A stretch of 64,000 nucleotides of DNA from Amyelois transitella. Lineage: Eukaryota > Arthropoda > Insecta > Lepidoptera > Pyralidae. Under the pieces are notes generated by a model. The model did no database searches, had not been told where the DNA came from, and saw only the letters and a program-made list of their open reading frames with translations. The position numbers were made by a program, and so were the translations under genes. The DNA lies in contig NC_083536.1 of NCBI RefSeq assembly GCF_032362555.1, forward strand, positions 9,052,001 through 9,116,000. The letters are read 5' to 3'. This document shows, one piece after another, positions 40,434 to 51,436 of the stretch; the first letter of the stretch is position 1, and the number at the start of each line of letters is the position of its first letter.

Positions 40434-41414
40434 ATGGTGAAGTGCTCCAAATGTGCAAAATTAGTGAATAAAAAAGCCCCTGGGCTTCAGTGCAATAAGT
40501 GCAGTAAGTGGTTACATGCTTCATGTGCGTCAATATCTACTGAGCAACTCAATACAATTTACTCCACGGATTCTGTGGACTGGAAATGTAAACAATGCGC
40601 AGGCTCAAGTAAACCAAGACGCGTTTCATGTATTTTACCAGATGCCGATGATGGAGATGATAACACCGACAATGAATACACTGGACCATCATGCACTGAC
40701 ACTACCACCAATAAAATATTACGTGAAATCCGCGCAGAGGTAAAAGAAGTGATCAGACAAGAACTACAACGGACATTACAATTTTATTCGGATAAAATTG
40801 ATGAATACGAAGCAAAGATGCAACTACAAGAAAAACACATGAAATCGCTTGAGAATCAGTGCACCGACTTACGAAATAACTTTAAAAATGTCAACCTTAA
40901 GTACGAAATACTAGAAAACAAACTTAATAACCTAGAGCAGACTCAGCTATCTAATCATCTAGAAATATGCGGTATAAAAGAAAATCAGAAGGAAAATGTT
41001 GAAGACGTTGTGCAGAAAATTGCTATAACCATTAACCAAAACCCTGATGACATCGTAAAAACTTATAGGAAAAAACCTAAACCCAATTCTTCCAATAGAA
41101 AGATACAGCCTACGATTGCAGTAATCCTTCGGGAGGGTTCCCGAGATTCATGGCTGGATGCAGCAAAAACTACTGATATCTCCGGAGCGAGTGTGGGCCA
41201 GGATGACAGTGATAAAATCTACCTGCGAGAATGCCTCACGTCAGCTACTGCCTTTCTACTCTGGAAAACGAAACAAGAATTAAAGGGACTGTATAAATAC
41301 ATATGGTGTAAGAATGGTAATATTCTGGTACGGAAAGCTGATAAGGAAAAAATTCTATCGATACGATCGATGCAAGATGTTCAAAACGCAAAGTCATTCC
41401 ATCGCAGTGAGTAA
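40434..41414 (+). CDS. LINE-E ORF1: PHD zinc finger plus FP25K-like domain
   Basis: 326 residues from the ATG at 40434 right after an A tract. PHD-like finger in residues 1-57: VKCSKCAKLV, GLQCNKCSKWLHASC and WKCKQC. Coiled coil about 95-185 (EVIRQELQRTLQFYSDKIDE, LKYEILENKLNNLEQTQ). C-terminal domain from about 185 (NHLEICGIKENQKENVEDVV, YKYIWCKNGNILVRKADKE) of the FP25K-like type. The organisation parallels LINE-D ORF1, but the sequences are well diverged, so the two LINEs are different families. No lesion. Confidence 0.75.
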   Translation: MVKCSKCAKLVNKKAPGLQCNKCSKWLHASCASISTEQLNTIYSTDSVDWKCKQCAGSSKPRRVSCILPDADDGDDNTDNEYTGPSCTDTTTNKILREIRAEVKEVIRQELQRTLQFYSDKIDEYEAKMQLQEKHMKSLENQCTDLRNNFKNVNLKYEILENKLNNLEQTQLSNHLEICGIKENQKENVEDVVQKIAITINQNPDDIVKTYRKKPKPNSSNRKIQPTIAVILREGSRDSWLDAAKTTDISGASVGQDDSDKIYLRECLTSATAFLLWKTKQELKGLYKYIWCKNGNILVRKADKEKILSIRSMQDVQNAKSFHRSE

Positions 41415-41487
41415 CTTCACTTTACATTTATTTATTATCTGAATTTATAATTAGTGTGTACACAATTAGTTTTCAAAATTCACTCAT

Positions 41488-43234
41488 TTGATTAACAATC
41501 CTAATTTTATTGAAACAAATTGTTCGAATTGGGATGATTTTGCAAAAATCGTGCCTTCGTCGGCGAACTCACTTATATTTTTTCATCTCAATATAAGATC
41601 CGCCAAAAAACACTTTGCTGAACTAGAAAACATAGTTTTAAATTCGAAACACACTATCCATGTTATCGTACTAACTGAGGTTAACCTAAAAGATATCCAA
41701 GTTTCTATGTTTAACCTTCCTAACTATACATTATACTCAGAAGTACGAGTGGCTAATAGGGGCGGAGGGATACTGCTGTATGTACACAAAGCAATTACAT
41801 TTGATAGATATAATATAAGTACATCTGAATTTGAATGCTTAACTGGCAAAATTAGTATAAATAATTTTAATCTCAATATTTGTGCTGTATACCGACCCCC
41901 TAAAACTTCAAAATATAGATTTACAACGGAACTATGTACATTGTTGAATAATTGCTCGCAAAAGGAAAATTATCTAATAATAGGCGATATGAATGTTGAT
42001 ATAAAGAAAAGTAACATAGATAGCAATCGTTATTTGGATTCTTTGTGCGCTTTAGGTTTCAACAGTGGCGTAAACTCATACACACGGATAGAAACGCTAA
42101 AGTATAAAAATCGAACCATAGTCACAAAATCATGCATAGACCATGTGTTTGTGAGGTGCACTGACTCGCGTGATTTATACACTACGGTTGTAAACACTCC
42201 ACTGGCCGATCATTACATAACCGGTTTTGCCATCTCGGGCGTTATCAGGACGAGTGAGTCACCTAGTAATAAGCAAGTTTTATATAAAATAGACAATAAT
42301 AAACTACACTGTGAACTCGGAAGCGTAGATTGGAAATTGCCCTTGCAATTCAACAACCCGAATGATATTGTAAACTACATTTATAACAACATTCATAATG
42401 AATATAGTAGTTGTAAATATATTGTTAAAAATGATGGGAGTAGTAAACGTAAGGAGTGTACATGGGCTAACAATAAGTTAAATAAAATGTGTGAAAAGCG
42501 TGATGAATTATTCTCTATTTGGCTTAAAGATAAAAATAAATTAAAAATAGACTTTTATATAACATTTACAGAAATAAAACTAACAAATACGCTAATTACC
42601 TTAAAAATAAAGAAATTTATTCCAATATCAGCAAAAATTTTAAAAATAGTAAAAAAGTATGGGATATTATAAATAAACTCACTGGTCGAATAACAAGCCG
42701 CATCGACGATATATTAATCAAAAATTTCAAATTAAACCCAATAACAGTAGCAAATAATTTTGCCAATGAATTTGAAAATAATACTAAGGCAATATGCAAC
42801 TTCTGTGATCAACCGATATTGGATAGAAAATCTTATGAGATAATTCCTGACAGGACACTTAGACTTCAGCGCGCGCGGGAGGAAACGGTTGCATCTATCA
42901 TCAAACAACTGAATGACAACAAGAGTCCTGGCTACGACGGTATTCGAGTTAAAGACATCAAGATTCTTTCTGATCATTTTGTCCCGGTAATAACGCACCT
43001 TATAAATTGCTGCCTTGATACGGAAATTTACCCAGATCTCCTTAAAATAGGAATCATTAGACCCATATATAAAAAAGGGAAACATAATGAATACAACAAT
43101 TATCGACCAATCACAATTTTGTCTTGCCTAGATAAAATTGTGGAACGCTACTTAGGTGACCAATTAAGTAATTATTTACAATCAAATAGCATAATTAGTA
43201 TAAATCAATACGGTTTTCAAAAATATAAAGGTAC
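41488..43234 (+). pseudogene. LINE-E ORF2, endonuclease and first half of the RT
   Basis: The open frame begins at a TTG (41488), not an ATG; no in-frame ATG precedes the endonuclease. Motifs: LIFFHLNIRSAKKHFAELEN, VIVLTEVNLKD, GGGILLYVHKAI, LIIGDMNVDI, SCIDHVFVR and LADHYITGFAI. A shift near 42590 disrupts the linker; the RT continues in another frame with KSPGYDGIRVKDIK, EYNNYRPITILSCLDKIVE and INQYGFQKYKG, where the errantivirus inserts. Confidence 0.8.
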
Positions 43235-43481
43235 TGTTACGGGGTCCGAAAAATGTCTCTTTTTAAAAAAAGAAATTTATAATTAAACTGTTTATTTTGA
43301 GAACAAAATACAAAGAATAGAAATTAAATTATGAAATTGTATATGGAAAGAATGTCGAGAACGGACTGACTCAATCAAATCATGCTAAAACAAATGTGTA
43401 GTAATAACTAGGTCGCTGATGCAGTGAATATGCGTCAGCGATATTATTTTATAACATTTAGGGGTAAATGCTATCGTAACA
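43235..43481 (-). repeat. Errantivirus 3' LTR
   Basis: 247 bp, TG...CA ends, identical to 51437-51683. Confidence 0.95.
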
Positions 43482-43495
43482 CCCCCCCCGTTAAG
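43482..43495 (-). promoter_or_regulatory. Polypurine tract
   Basis: In element sense the sequence just before the 3' LTR is AACGGGGGGGG, a purine run suited to priming plus-strand DNA. The rest of 43496-43825 is a 3' UTR with no other feature that I see apart from a short TATATA stretch. Confidence 0.6.
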
Positions 43496-43825
43496 ATCGA
43501 ACATCACCTGAAGGGATGAGAGATTACAATTAGAGGCTCATGACATTCTTTCAAAATACAGACTTAAGTCTACTTAAGTATATTTATTCTAAGTATTTAA
43601 TATTACATTACAATTAATTTAATAATAAGGTTTATAACTTTATATAAGCTTTTTTTTTATATATATATATAGGATAAAGTATAGGATGAGTTTTAATACA
43701 CTCTTAATGAAGTCTAAGATTAGAATTTGCATAAGAAATTCGATAAAAGTTATTAAGTAAGTAATATAATAAATCAGTAGTAACTATAATTGAAGTGTTA
43801 TCAGTAAGTATTTTTTTTTATTTAC

Positions 43826-45713
43826 TTAATCTAAGATATTCCTTTTTGTAGGTATTGGTAAAGATCTCACAGATTCTTTATCTGATGAGTCTGAGGTATA
43901 CTCAGGTCTAGGTGAAATATCTTTTATTGACTTAACACTTCTCTTGGTTTTCTTATTATGACATTGGTTATAAATATTAATGCAACAACCCGAGCTTTGA
44001 GAACATATGTATTTTCTACTTTTATATAATAGGTATAACAATATTATAGTTGTAATTACATAAATCAGTGAGATATAATGAGTGCTATACTTTTCTAAAT
44101 GAGTGGGTTGTTGGACTTTATTCAGTTCTTTCTCAAATTCATTTAGATGTAAACTAGCTTGTAGCAGAGAATCAAGGTTATTTACTTCATTAAGTTTTAC
44201 AAACGGTAGCTTAGAAATAGAAGTGTTTATCTTATTAGAGACGCAACAGTCGTCATTGACAATATTATAACTAGATATAGAAATAGATATGTTAGAGGTT
44301 AATGTATCAGTAGCACTAAAAGATAAAGTTTTATAAAAAGCTTGACATGTTTTGGGTAGATGTAAAATACCAGTTCCGAACAAGATTTCGTCTACGTTAG
44401 AATAAGGCTTTTCACACGTTATATGTCCTTTACCCGGTTCTGATTGCACGAAGATCCACCTGTCGTTAGTTATCTTCTGGAAGAAGTCTATAGAGCCGTG
44501 TAAGAGTTTTGTTTGGCACGATTTGGGTAACTTTTGAACTACGTCGGTTAACAGTACTGTCTCACACACTGGGTTGGCTATAGACGAGTAAACGTTTTTT
44601 AACGCACATACGTAACACTGGTTTTGTATCACTTTACACTCTTTAACATCATCAAATTGTGAGTAAAATAATCTATCTACAGTTATTGCCAAATATGGTT
44701 TATTAGGTGCAATTAGAACATAAGTATCAGGAGTCTGGCTGTTATAGGGGGTAGGTAAAGGGATAGAATGAAATAAATTATATGTTTGAGGCAAAACGAG
44801 AGGAACTTTTACTACAATAATTAACTTATTATCATGGAGATAACATATGATATCAGATACATTAATTAGCTCATGAACGTTTTGCAGAGTCAAAGATACT
44901 GGCAACTCGGAATGTTTAGGTATATTGTTTTTATATAGCTCAAGTTCTTCATAAAGTCGCTGTGGACTGAGTACAGTCGGGTGCAAAATATTCATTTTAC
45001 TAAATAATATTGCGTTATTCAGGTCATCGATATCGAAAGATAGAGACATTATTATACCTTCTAGCGAATGAAGTAGCAGAGATAATTGAGACTTCATTTC
45101 TAATTTATCGTTTGAATTTGTGAGAGTTTCAAAGGCTTTTTCTATGATGTTTAAGTTATGGTTTAGTCGACTCTCGTTTTCTTTTATTTTTGACATTGTA
45201 CTATTGAATGTAGATACTGTTGATTTTATGACGTGGATATTATCTTGCATAAGATGTGCTAACTGTTTTTCGCTCGACTGTACTTGATTTATTGCGTCGG
45301 TGTATATAATTGCGTCACTAGCATCTAATGTTCCGAAGAAAGTTTTTAATATCGAGCCTCCTAAATCAACTAATCCGCGTTTAGAACGTTTTGTTTGTTG
45401 CACTTGTACTAAATAAGATATTGAAGAAAACTTTTTTACGTTGTTAGCATGTTGGGACTCTAGAGAATTAAGAGAGTTAGTACAGTCTGATTGGATTTTC
45501 GATGATGACTGAGAAGAGACACAATATTTAGAAATTCTTTCAAATAGGTATTCCACGTTATCTAAATGAGGTTGAATATGAGACAAGTCGATGTACGTTA
45601 CAACATTCCAACTATCGTGGATAAACTTAACATCTAGAGATTGATCGAAATAAATTCCTGGACTGCTGGTTATCTGCGTTATATACGTGCTCCCGTTCAC
45701 TGTCGCGGCAAAT
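43826..45713 (-). CDS. env: Errantivirus Env (class I fusion-type glycoprotein), expressed from a spliced mRNA
   Basis: The frame is open from upstream of the pol stop to 43826; the first annotated codon (45700) is GTG and there is no ATG before it, so the start must come from a leader exon by splicing (acceptor at 45714-45716). Visible: a basic furin-like site RTKRSKR followed by a hydrophobic GLVDLGGSILKTFFGTLDA segment (fusion-peptide region of errantiviral Env), heptad-rich helices, Cys-rich ectodomain, a transmembrane helix near residue 555 (SLIYVITTIILLYLLYK) and a cytoplasmic tail. About 624 residues of this exon. Location: cell or virion membrane. No lesion. Confidence 0.85.
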
Positions 45714-45716
45714 CTG
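45714..45716 (-). promoter_or_regulatory. Candidate env splice acceptor
   Basis: CATTGTCCACAG ends here in element sense, just after the pol stop (45735). Joined to the donor at 51025 it keeps the env frame open. Confidence 0.6.
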
Positions 45717-45734
45717 TGGACAATGAGACATACA

Positions 45735-48700
45735 CTAGGAGGCGGGTTTTATTTCATCATAATGATAACGAACGTGTCTTCTATTTATAACTACAGTGAC
45801 GGTGTGATTACCGTTTATTTTTATTATTTTATAAGGGCCTTTCCACACGGGTGAGAGAGCTTTATTTTGTTTATGGTGACATCTTATGTAAACCATATCA
45901 CCCGCACTATATGTTATTGGTTTAGAGTGGGAATCGTAATATCGTTTCGACCTTTCTTTTGAATTTTGAATATTTGTTATAGCCTTTTGACGGCTGTAAT
46001 AGAGCCTGTGGTTTAATGCTCGAATATAGTCAGTGTATGTACTGTTTTCGAGCCGATCTATGGATTGAGGTATATACGGTTTAAAACCCAATAAGAGTTC
46101 AAGTGGAGGGTAGCCCGTTGTGGAATGGACATTCGAGTTATAAGCTAACATTGCAGTATTTAAGTATAAGTCCCAGGTATGGGAATTTTCTTCAATATAC
46201 GATCTAAGGTATTCTTTTAAGGTCGAATGGCTTCGTTCAAGTGCCCCGCAAGTTTGGGGATGGTGTGCGGCTGCGAATATATGTTTTATGCCAAAAAGAC
46301 GTTCTAATTGTTTTAGTACATCGGAACAGAAATTTGTTCCTTGGTCAGTGACAATAATTCTAGGAATGCCAAGGTGAGAAATAAAATGAACTAACCGTTG
46401 AGCGGTTTCTTGGGCAGAGCAAGTCAACATGGGATAAGCCTGGGAATATTTGGTTAAGTCATCTTGGAATGTTAAGATAAATTTGTATTTGTCGAAAGTA
46501 GTTTCAGGTAGTGGTCCTACTACGTCAAGAAATATTTTTTCTAAAGGTTTATTAGCGGTAGAGGTAATAATCATAGGGGCTTTGTTAGTTTGTCGCAATG
46601 GTTTGTTTATTTGACATGACTTGCAGGCTTTCACATAGTTTTCTATGTCTTGGCGCATGTTTTTCCACCAGTATATTGTTTTAAGTTGGTCATACATACG
46701 TGTTATGCCGGGGTGTCCGGCGGAGGGAGAATCATGATGGTCCTTGAGTATTTTTGGTACTTCGACAGGTGTGGGAAAAGATATGTTATTGTGATATACG
46801 TGTATTTTGACACCTGTGTTATGGAATAGGAAAGATAGCATATTATAAATTTTAAGAAAGGAAATTTTATTAAATGGGTCATTAAAATCTGAGATTGCAA
46901 ATTCTTTTTCTTCAGAGTACCAGGTGGTTATCATATCTCTGTAGTCTCTGAGCATATTAAATATGTTTTTATATGATATTTCATCATAATGATGTACTCG
47001 TAAAAATAAATGGGTATACACATGTTTGTCGTTTTTGGTACTGTAAAAAGTGTATAATTCGCGTTCTACGTCGCGTATGTCGGTTACATCATCATTTTTA
47101 GATAGTTCTATGATTTCAGAGCAGTATGGAATGGAATCGTCTAAATCAATGGCAGAGGGGTAAGTTATCATTTTACATTTGGTTTTGAGTAAGGATTCGT
47201 TATGTTCTTCTATTATTGTATCGTAAATAGTGTTGGATTGTTGACTAATTTGTAAGTATTTTTCATAAGTTTCAGATGATACGGAGGGAATTTCGGGATC
47301 AACAGCAAGGACAGGGTTGCGGGAAAGAGAGTCGGCGTTACAGTTCATCTTGCCTTTTTTGTATATGATTTCGTAATCATATTCCTCTAGTTTAAGGCGC
47401 CAACGGACAAGCTTAGAACTTGGATCTTTGCAATTAAACAGCCACTGCAAGGGTCTGTGGTCTGTTACTATTTGGAATTTGTGACCGTAGAGGTATGGGC
47501 GGAAGACTTTAGTACCAAACAATATGGCAAGGCATTCTTTTTCAGTTGTCGAATAATTTCCTTCAGCTTTATTAAGAGTTCGGGAAGCAAAAGCGATAGG
47601 GAGATCTTTATTAATTTCTCCTTGCGATAAGATGGCTGAAACAGCGTAATTAGAGGCATCAGTGGTAAGTATGAAGGGCTTAGTAAAGTCTGGATATTGA
47701 AGAATCGGTGCAGTAGTTATTTTGTTTTTAAGAATATCGAATGCATTTTGTTGTTTGGATAGCCAGATGAACTTAACATCCTTTTTTAGAAGGTTTGTTA
47801 AGGGCTTAGTGATATGTGAGAAATTTTCGATGAATCTACGATAATAACCGACTAGGCCTAGGAAAGACTTAATATCACGGGGACTTTTGGGAATTGGAAA
47901 TTTTTGAACGCATTCAACTTTCTTGGGATCGGGTTTCACTCCTTTATCAGAAATGATATGGCCTAGGTATTGAACTTCTTTTCTGAGAAATTCACTCTTA
48001 TCGGGTTGAAGTTTTAAGTTGTGTTCTCGTAATTTAGAGAAAACGAGCTTTAATTTTTGGATGTGAGATTCAAGGTCATGGCTAAAAATTACAATATCAT
48101 CCATATAAGTGAAACAGTGAATTCCTTGTAATCCTGAAAGTATGACGTTCATTAACCTCTGAAAGGTAGAAGGGGCGTTACGAAGCCCAAAGGGCATTCT
48201 GTTAAATTGGTAATGTCCTGGTTGACCGGAAACGCCCGGAACACTAAAAGCAGTTTTCTCAGCATCAGATTTATGCATCCTGACCTGATGAAAGGAAGAA
48301 GCTAAGTCGAGGGTTGTGAAGTATTTACTATGACCCAACTGGTCTAGGATGTCGGTTATATTTGGAATGGGGTAAGCATCTCCTATAGTAATTTCATTGA
48401 GTTTACGGTAATCAATAACAATGCGCCACTTCGGTTTTCCTGAGGCGTCTTGTTTTTTTGGTACTACCCAAATAGGGGCAGACCACGGGGAAACAGAGGG
48501 TGAGATTATATCCTGATCTAACATGTTCTTAATCTGACGGCTTACTTCCTCTTTATGGCATTCAGGGAAACGGTAACTTTTTACATGGATGGGACTTTCG
48601 GTGGTGGTACGGATTTCGTGTTGAATTGTTTTTGCAAAAGACAAACGATCTCCTTCGAGATAAAAAATATCATGGAATTCGGAACAAAGATTACGTAAAG

Positions 48701-49979
48701 ATTTTTCTTCCTCTTCGTTCATGTGTTCGCAACGAAGCGCGGACTGAACTAATTTTTCTCGTTCTAAACCAGAAAGAATTTCAGTTGTGTGGTTTACGAA
48801 CTCTATATCTTTTGCAACTCCTTGTTTAGGACACTCTAATATATAAGAAACGGGTTCTAAGGTAAATTTAACGGGTCTAAGTATTACTTTATTTTCTGAT
48901 GTATTTAGAACGGATAGTGTGACTTTACCATTTGGTTTTACCTTAGTAAGACATTTAGAGAAATATAAATTAGGATATTCTTTAATTAATGAAGTAAGGA
49001 TTAAACCTTGTTCTAACTCAGGGTTAGTGACAAAACATTCGACCAGCATTTCGGTTCGTGGAGGAATAACGTAAATAGGTTCAGTGGTCTTGAGTTTAAA
49101 ATACAATTCGGGTTCGGAGGAGAAATATAATTTAGATTCCTTATATGATATGGTTGCTCCGTTAGATGACAAGAAGTTTGAGCCGATTATGCCATCATAA
49201 GTGAGATTTACATTGTTAACTACATGGAAATAAAATGGGAAAGATACATTAGCATTTAATTTCAGAGATAACATAATTTTTCCTTTCGTCTCGGAATGAG
49301 AACTTATATCATTGATGCCTTTAAACTTAACTACACTAGGTTCGATGTTAGAAAGGTTGGATAAACTAGTTTCTTTAACCATGCATATTGAACTACCTGA
49401 GTCTACGAGAAGATTAAGAGGTTTATCGGAATGAGACGTATAGACTTCTATATAAGGGAGAAATGTTTTGTTGATCTGGGATATATCGTAGACCATTGGG
49501 CAGTCTTCTGGGATATTTAAAAATTCGTCAAATAAATTTTCAGGGGTCGTAGAGAGAGGGTTAGTATTAAGATCATTTTGTTTGGAAATAGGAAAGCTTG
49601 TAATAGGTTTAGAAATATAATTTATATTAGATTTAGTAGATACAGGGGACTTAGACATATAATTAATGTTAGATTCAGTGGATACAGAGGATTTGGACAT
49701 AGAATTAGATACAGTGGGCTTAGAGATGGAATTAGTATTAGATTCAGAGGATTTCGAAGAGTTATTGTCACTGCCAATGGCACATCTGTGTGAAATAGAA
49801 AACAGCGACGACCTTTTATGATGATCGTTACCAATGGGCTTAATTGCCGAAGTAGAAGATAACGATAGATTAGATACAGCGGATTTTGAGTTTGAAGTAG
49901 TATTTAATTTTGTATGATACATGCCTACTTTTTCCGATTTACGCCGGCATGAATACGCAAACCGAGGATTTAGTTTAAA
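45735..49979 (-). CDS. pol: Errantivirus Pol: protease, reverse transcriptase, RNase H, integrase
   Basis: 1395 residues from the ATG at 49922, but the frame is open from 49979, where it overlaps the gag end in the -1 frame, so it is probably made as Gag-Pol. A Ser/Asn-rich N-terminus holds short SNINY-SKSPVST repeats. Protease LLVDSGSSICMV (about 170-182). RT with GKPKWRIVIDYRKLNEIT, LDLASSFHQV and the catalytic YMDDIVIF (about 620). RNase H with TTDASNYAVSAIL and TDHRPLQWL. Integrase with an HHCC finger (GHPGITRMYDQL..CKSCQ), DDE core (LDVVGPLP, VTDQGTNFCS, GALERSHSTLKE) and a GPYKIIKINGNHTV C-terminal end. All catalytic residues are present. Confidence 0.95.
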   Translation of the reverse strand, partial: FKLNPRFAYSCRRKSEKVGMYHTKLNTTSNSKSAVSNLSLSSTSAIKPIGNDHHKRSSLFSISHRCAIGSDNNSSKSSESNTNSISKPTVSNSMSKSSVSTESNINYMSKSPVSTKSNINYISKPITSFPISKQNDLNTNPLSTTPENLFDEFLNIPEDCPMVYDISQINKTFLPYIEVYTSHSDKPLNLLVDSGSSICMVKETSLSNLSNIEPSVVKFKGINDISSHSETKGKIMLSLKLNANVSFPFYFHVVNNVNLTYDGIIGSNFLSSNGATISYKESKLYFSSEPELYFKLKTTEPIYVIPPRTEMLVECFVTNPELEQGLILTSLIKEYPNLYFSKCLTKVKPNGKVTLSVLNTSENKVILRPVKFTLEPVSYILECPKQGVAKDIEFVNHTTEILSGLEREKLVQSALRCEHMNEEEEKSLRNLCSEFHDIFYLEGDRLSFAKTIQHEIRTTTESPIHVKSYRFPECHKEEVSRQIKNMLDQDIISPSVSPWSAPIWVVPKKQDASGKPKWRIVIDYRKLNEITIGDAYPIPNITDILDQLGHSKYFTTLDLASSFHQVRMHKSDAEKTAFSVPGVSGQPGHYQFNRMPFGLRNAPSTFQRLMNVILSGLQGIHCFTYMDDIVIFSHDLESHIQKLKLVFSKLREHNLKLQPDKSEFLRKEVQYLGHIISDKGVKPDPKKVECVQKFPIPKSPRDIKSFLGLVGYYRRFIENFSHITKPLTNLLKKDVKFIWLSKQQNAFDILKNKITTAPILQYPDFTKPFILTTDASNYAVSAILSQGEINKDLPIAFASRTLNKAEGNYSTTEKECLAILFGTKVFRPYLYGHKFQIVTDHRPLQWLFNCKDPSSKLVRWRLKLEEYDYEIIYKKGKMNCNADSLSRNPVLAVDPEIPSVSSETYEKYLQISQQSNTIYDTIIEEHNESLLKTKCKMITYPSAIDLDDSIPYCSEIIELSKNDDVTDIRDVERELYTFYSTKNDKHVYTHLFLRVHHYDEISYKNIFNMLRDYRDMITTWYSEEKEFAISDFNDPFNKISFLKIYNMLSFLFHNTGVKIHVYHNNISFPTPVEVPKILKDHHDSPSAGHPGITRMYDQLKTIYWWKNMRQDIENYVKACKSCQINKPLRQTNKAPMIITSTANKPLEKIFLDVVGPLPETTFDKYKFILTFQDDLTKYSQAYPMLTCSAQETAQRLVHFISHLGIPRIIVTDQGTNFCSDVLKQLERLFGIKHIFAAAHHPQTCGALERSHSTLKEYLRSYIEENSHTWDLYLNTAMLAYNSNVHSTTGYPPLELLLGFKPYIPQSIDRLENSTYTDYIRALNHRLYYSRQKAITNIQNSKERSKRYYDSHSKPITYSAGDMVYIRCHHKQNKALSPVWKGPYKIIKINGNHTVTVVINRRHVRYHYDEIKPAS

Positions 49980-50929
49980 TTATCGTTATTTTCAACTTCT
50001 TCATGGCACTGTGGCTCCGATATTTCTACTCGGTTATCAATGAAATTTTGCTGATATGTAGTATTTGGACGAAAATTATTTTGTCTAGAGTTATTATACT
50101 GTCTTTTACGACATTGAGAAATATCGTGGCCAAAGTGTTTACAATATCTACACACAATAGGTGTGGAATTAAATTTCGATGTAGACGGAAAGTTATTATT
50201 TGTAGCGTGTGCCGGAATTTGAGAAACTTGAGCGCGAGGCGCATCACGTTTCGCTTTGGTATAACATTCCGATTCCGAGTGACCTGATTTGTTGCAATAT
50301 CTACATGTTTTATTACGGATATTACTATGACTGGAAAATGATTTATTTAAGTTCAAAATTTTTTCCTCTTCAATAGCTAGGTTAATTGCTAAATTTAGAT
50401 TTTTAGGATTACGACACCTGACAATGTTACTAAGGGCAGGTTGAAGCCCTAAAGTGAAAGTGTACATAGCAAGGTCTTCGGTCATAGCAATGCGACCAGC
50501 TATCTCTTTTTTCAAACTTTCAGAGTTGTGTATCTCTGACTGCAAGCTCGTGAGGCAACTTTCGATACGCAACGCATATTGGGCAACAGTCTCATTAGGT
50601 TGTTGTTTACAAGACTGTAGCTCTAAGAGTAAATGATTGTAATGTTTACGTTCGCCAAAATTTTGTCTTAGAAAGCCTTTTAATTCATCAAAATTTTCAA
50701 ATATTTTGTTAGAGCAAGCGATCTGAGCTTTGCCTTCTAACTTAGAAATTATATATTTTAAAAGCAAATCCTTCTGAGGGTTACTGGCTAACTGTAACGC
50801 ATTTTGACAGTTAGTCAGAAAGGCAGTGAGTGTTTCACGTTCGCCTTTATAAGAATTAATAAAGTTACATAATACTTGGATTGGGAATTCGGAAATGCAG
50901 CCAGAGTTTCCTTCAGACTTAGTAGACAT
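49970..50929 (-). CDS. gag: Errantivirus Gag
   Basis: 319 residues from the ATG at 50929. The capsid-like part (about 15-200) includes CNFINSYKGERETLTAFL and LRQNFGERKHYNHLLLELQS, the region typical of gypsy Gag. Two CCHC knuckles follow: CRYCNKSGHSESEC and CRYCKHFGHDISQC. The C-terminus is Asn/Glu-rich. It ends at TAA 49970 immediately after the slippery heptamer. No lesion. Role: particle shell and RNA binding. Confidence 0.9.
   Translation of the reverse strand: MSTKSEGNSGCISEFPIQVLCNFINSYKGERETLTAFLTNCQNALQLASNPQKDLLLKYIISKLEGKAQIACSNKIFENFDELKGFLRQNFGERKHYNHLLLELQSCKQQPNETVAQYALRIESCLTSLQSEIHNSESLKKEIAGRIAMTEDLAMYTFTLGLQPALSNIVRCRNPKNLNLAINLAIEEEKILNLNKSFSSHSNIRNKTCRYCNKSGHSESECYTKAKRDAPRAQVSQIPAHATNNNFPSTSKFNSTPIVCRYCKHFGHDISQCRKRQYNNSRQNNFRPNTTYQQNFIDNRVEISEPQCHEEVENNDNLN
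49973..49979 (-). promoter_or_regulatory. TTTAAAC slippery heptamer for -1 gag-pol frameshifting
   Basis: The last gag codons read AAT TTA AAC TAA. A -1 slip on T TTA AAC puts ribosomes in the frame of pol, which is open from this point onward. The pol frame is offset from gag by -1 (codon phase of 50929 against 49922). The heptamer fits X XXY YYZ. A downstream structure was not assessed. Confidence 0.75.
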
Positions 50930-51024
50930 TGTTAAATAAAAAGGAAAACAAAAACACAGGAAAAAAAAAGAAAAAAAAAAATATTATTGGCAATAACAAA
51001 AAAAAAAAAAAATAATTTTACTCA

Positions 51025-51054
51025 CAATGCCGCTATCAGGACACACGATTTCAT
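51025..51054 (-). promoter_or_regulatory. Leader mini-exon end with ATG and splice donor for env mRNA
   Basis: In element sense an ATG (51054) is followed by nine mostly hydrophobic codons and then by GTGAGT (donor at 51025). Splicing to 45713 is in frame with Env and would give a hydrophobic N-terminus of signal-peptide type. The arrangement matches env splicing in insect errantiviruses; not experimentally shown here. Confidence 0.6.
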
Positions 51055-51416
51055 CAGGAACTTGTTGAGGTCACGACGATGAGGATCACGTATCACCACT
51101 CTTCGGGAACGCGCTGAAGGTAGCTCGCTTGACGAATAGTGTGTCTATTGGCAGGCTCACTTAGTTAAGTAAGGCTTACTGTCGCAACAGGATACAGGAC
51201 TGTCCAAACTGGAGACGATAAGACCGTGTAGTCTTCGTTCTTCAGTATTTTAATTACGCCACGCCAATTATGCCACGGAGTCCGAAAGATGCGTAGCAAA
51301 TATTTTGGAACACCCGCGATGGATTGCTAGCGGAGCATATATCGATAGAGCCGAAAGAGTCGATAGAGACAAGATTATAACCTTTGAACAGGATTTCCCG
51401 GGAGCTCCACGCTAGC

Positions 51417-51436
51417 AATCCCACTTCTGACACCAC
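51417..51436 (-). promoter_or_regulatory. Primer-binding site
   Basis: One base after the 5' LTR the minus strand reads TGGTGTCAGAAGTGGGATT, starting with the TGG expected opposite a tRNA CCA end. I recall this pattern as complementary to a tRNA-Leu 3' end; not verified. The leader from 51416 to 50930 holds A-rich tracts and no other ORF besides the env mini-exon. Confidence 0.7.

Noticed and set aside
43826-45700. GTG at 45700 as the Env start codon
   Set aside because: GTG starts are not normal in animals; an in-frame spliced leader ATG is a better explanation.
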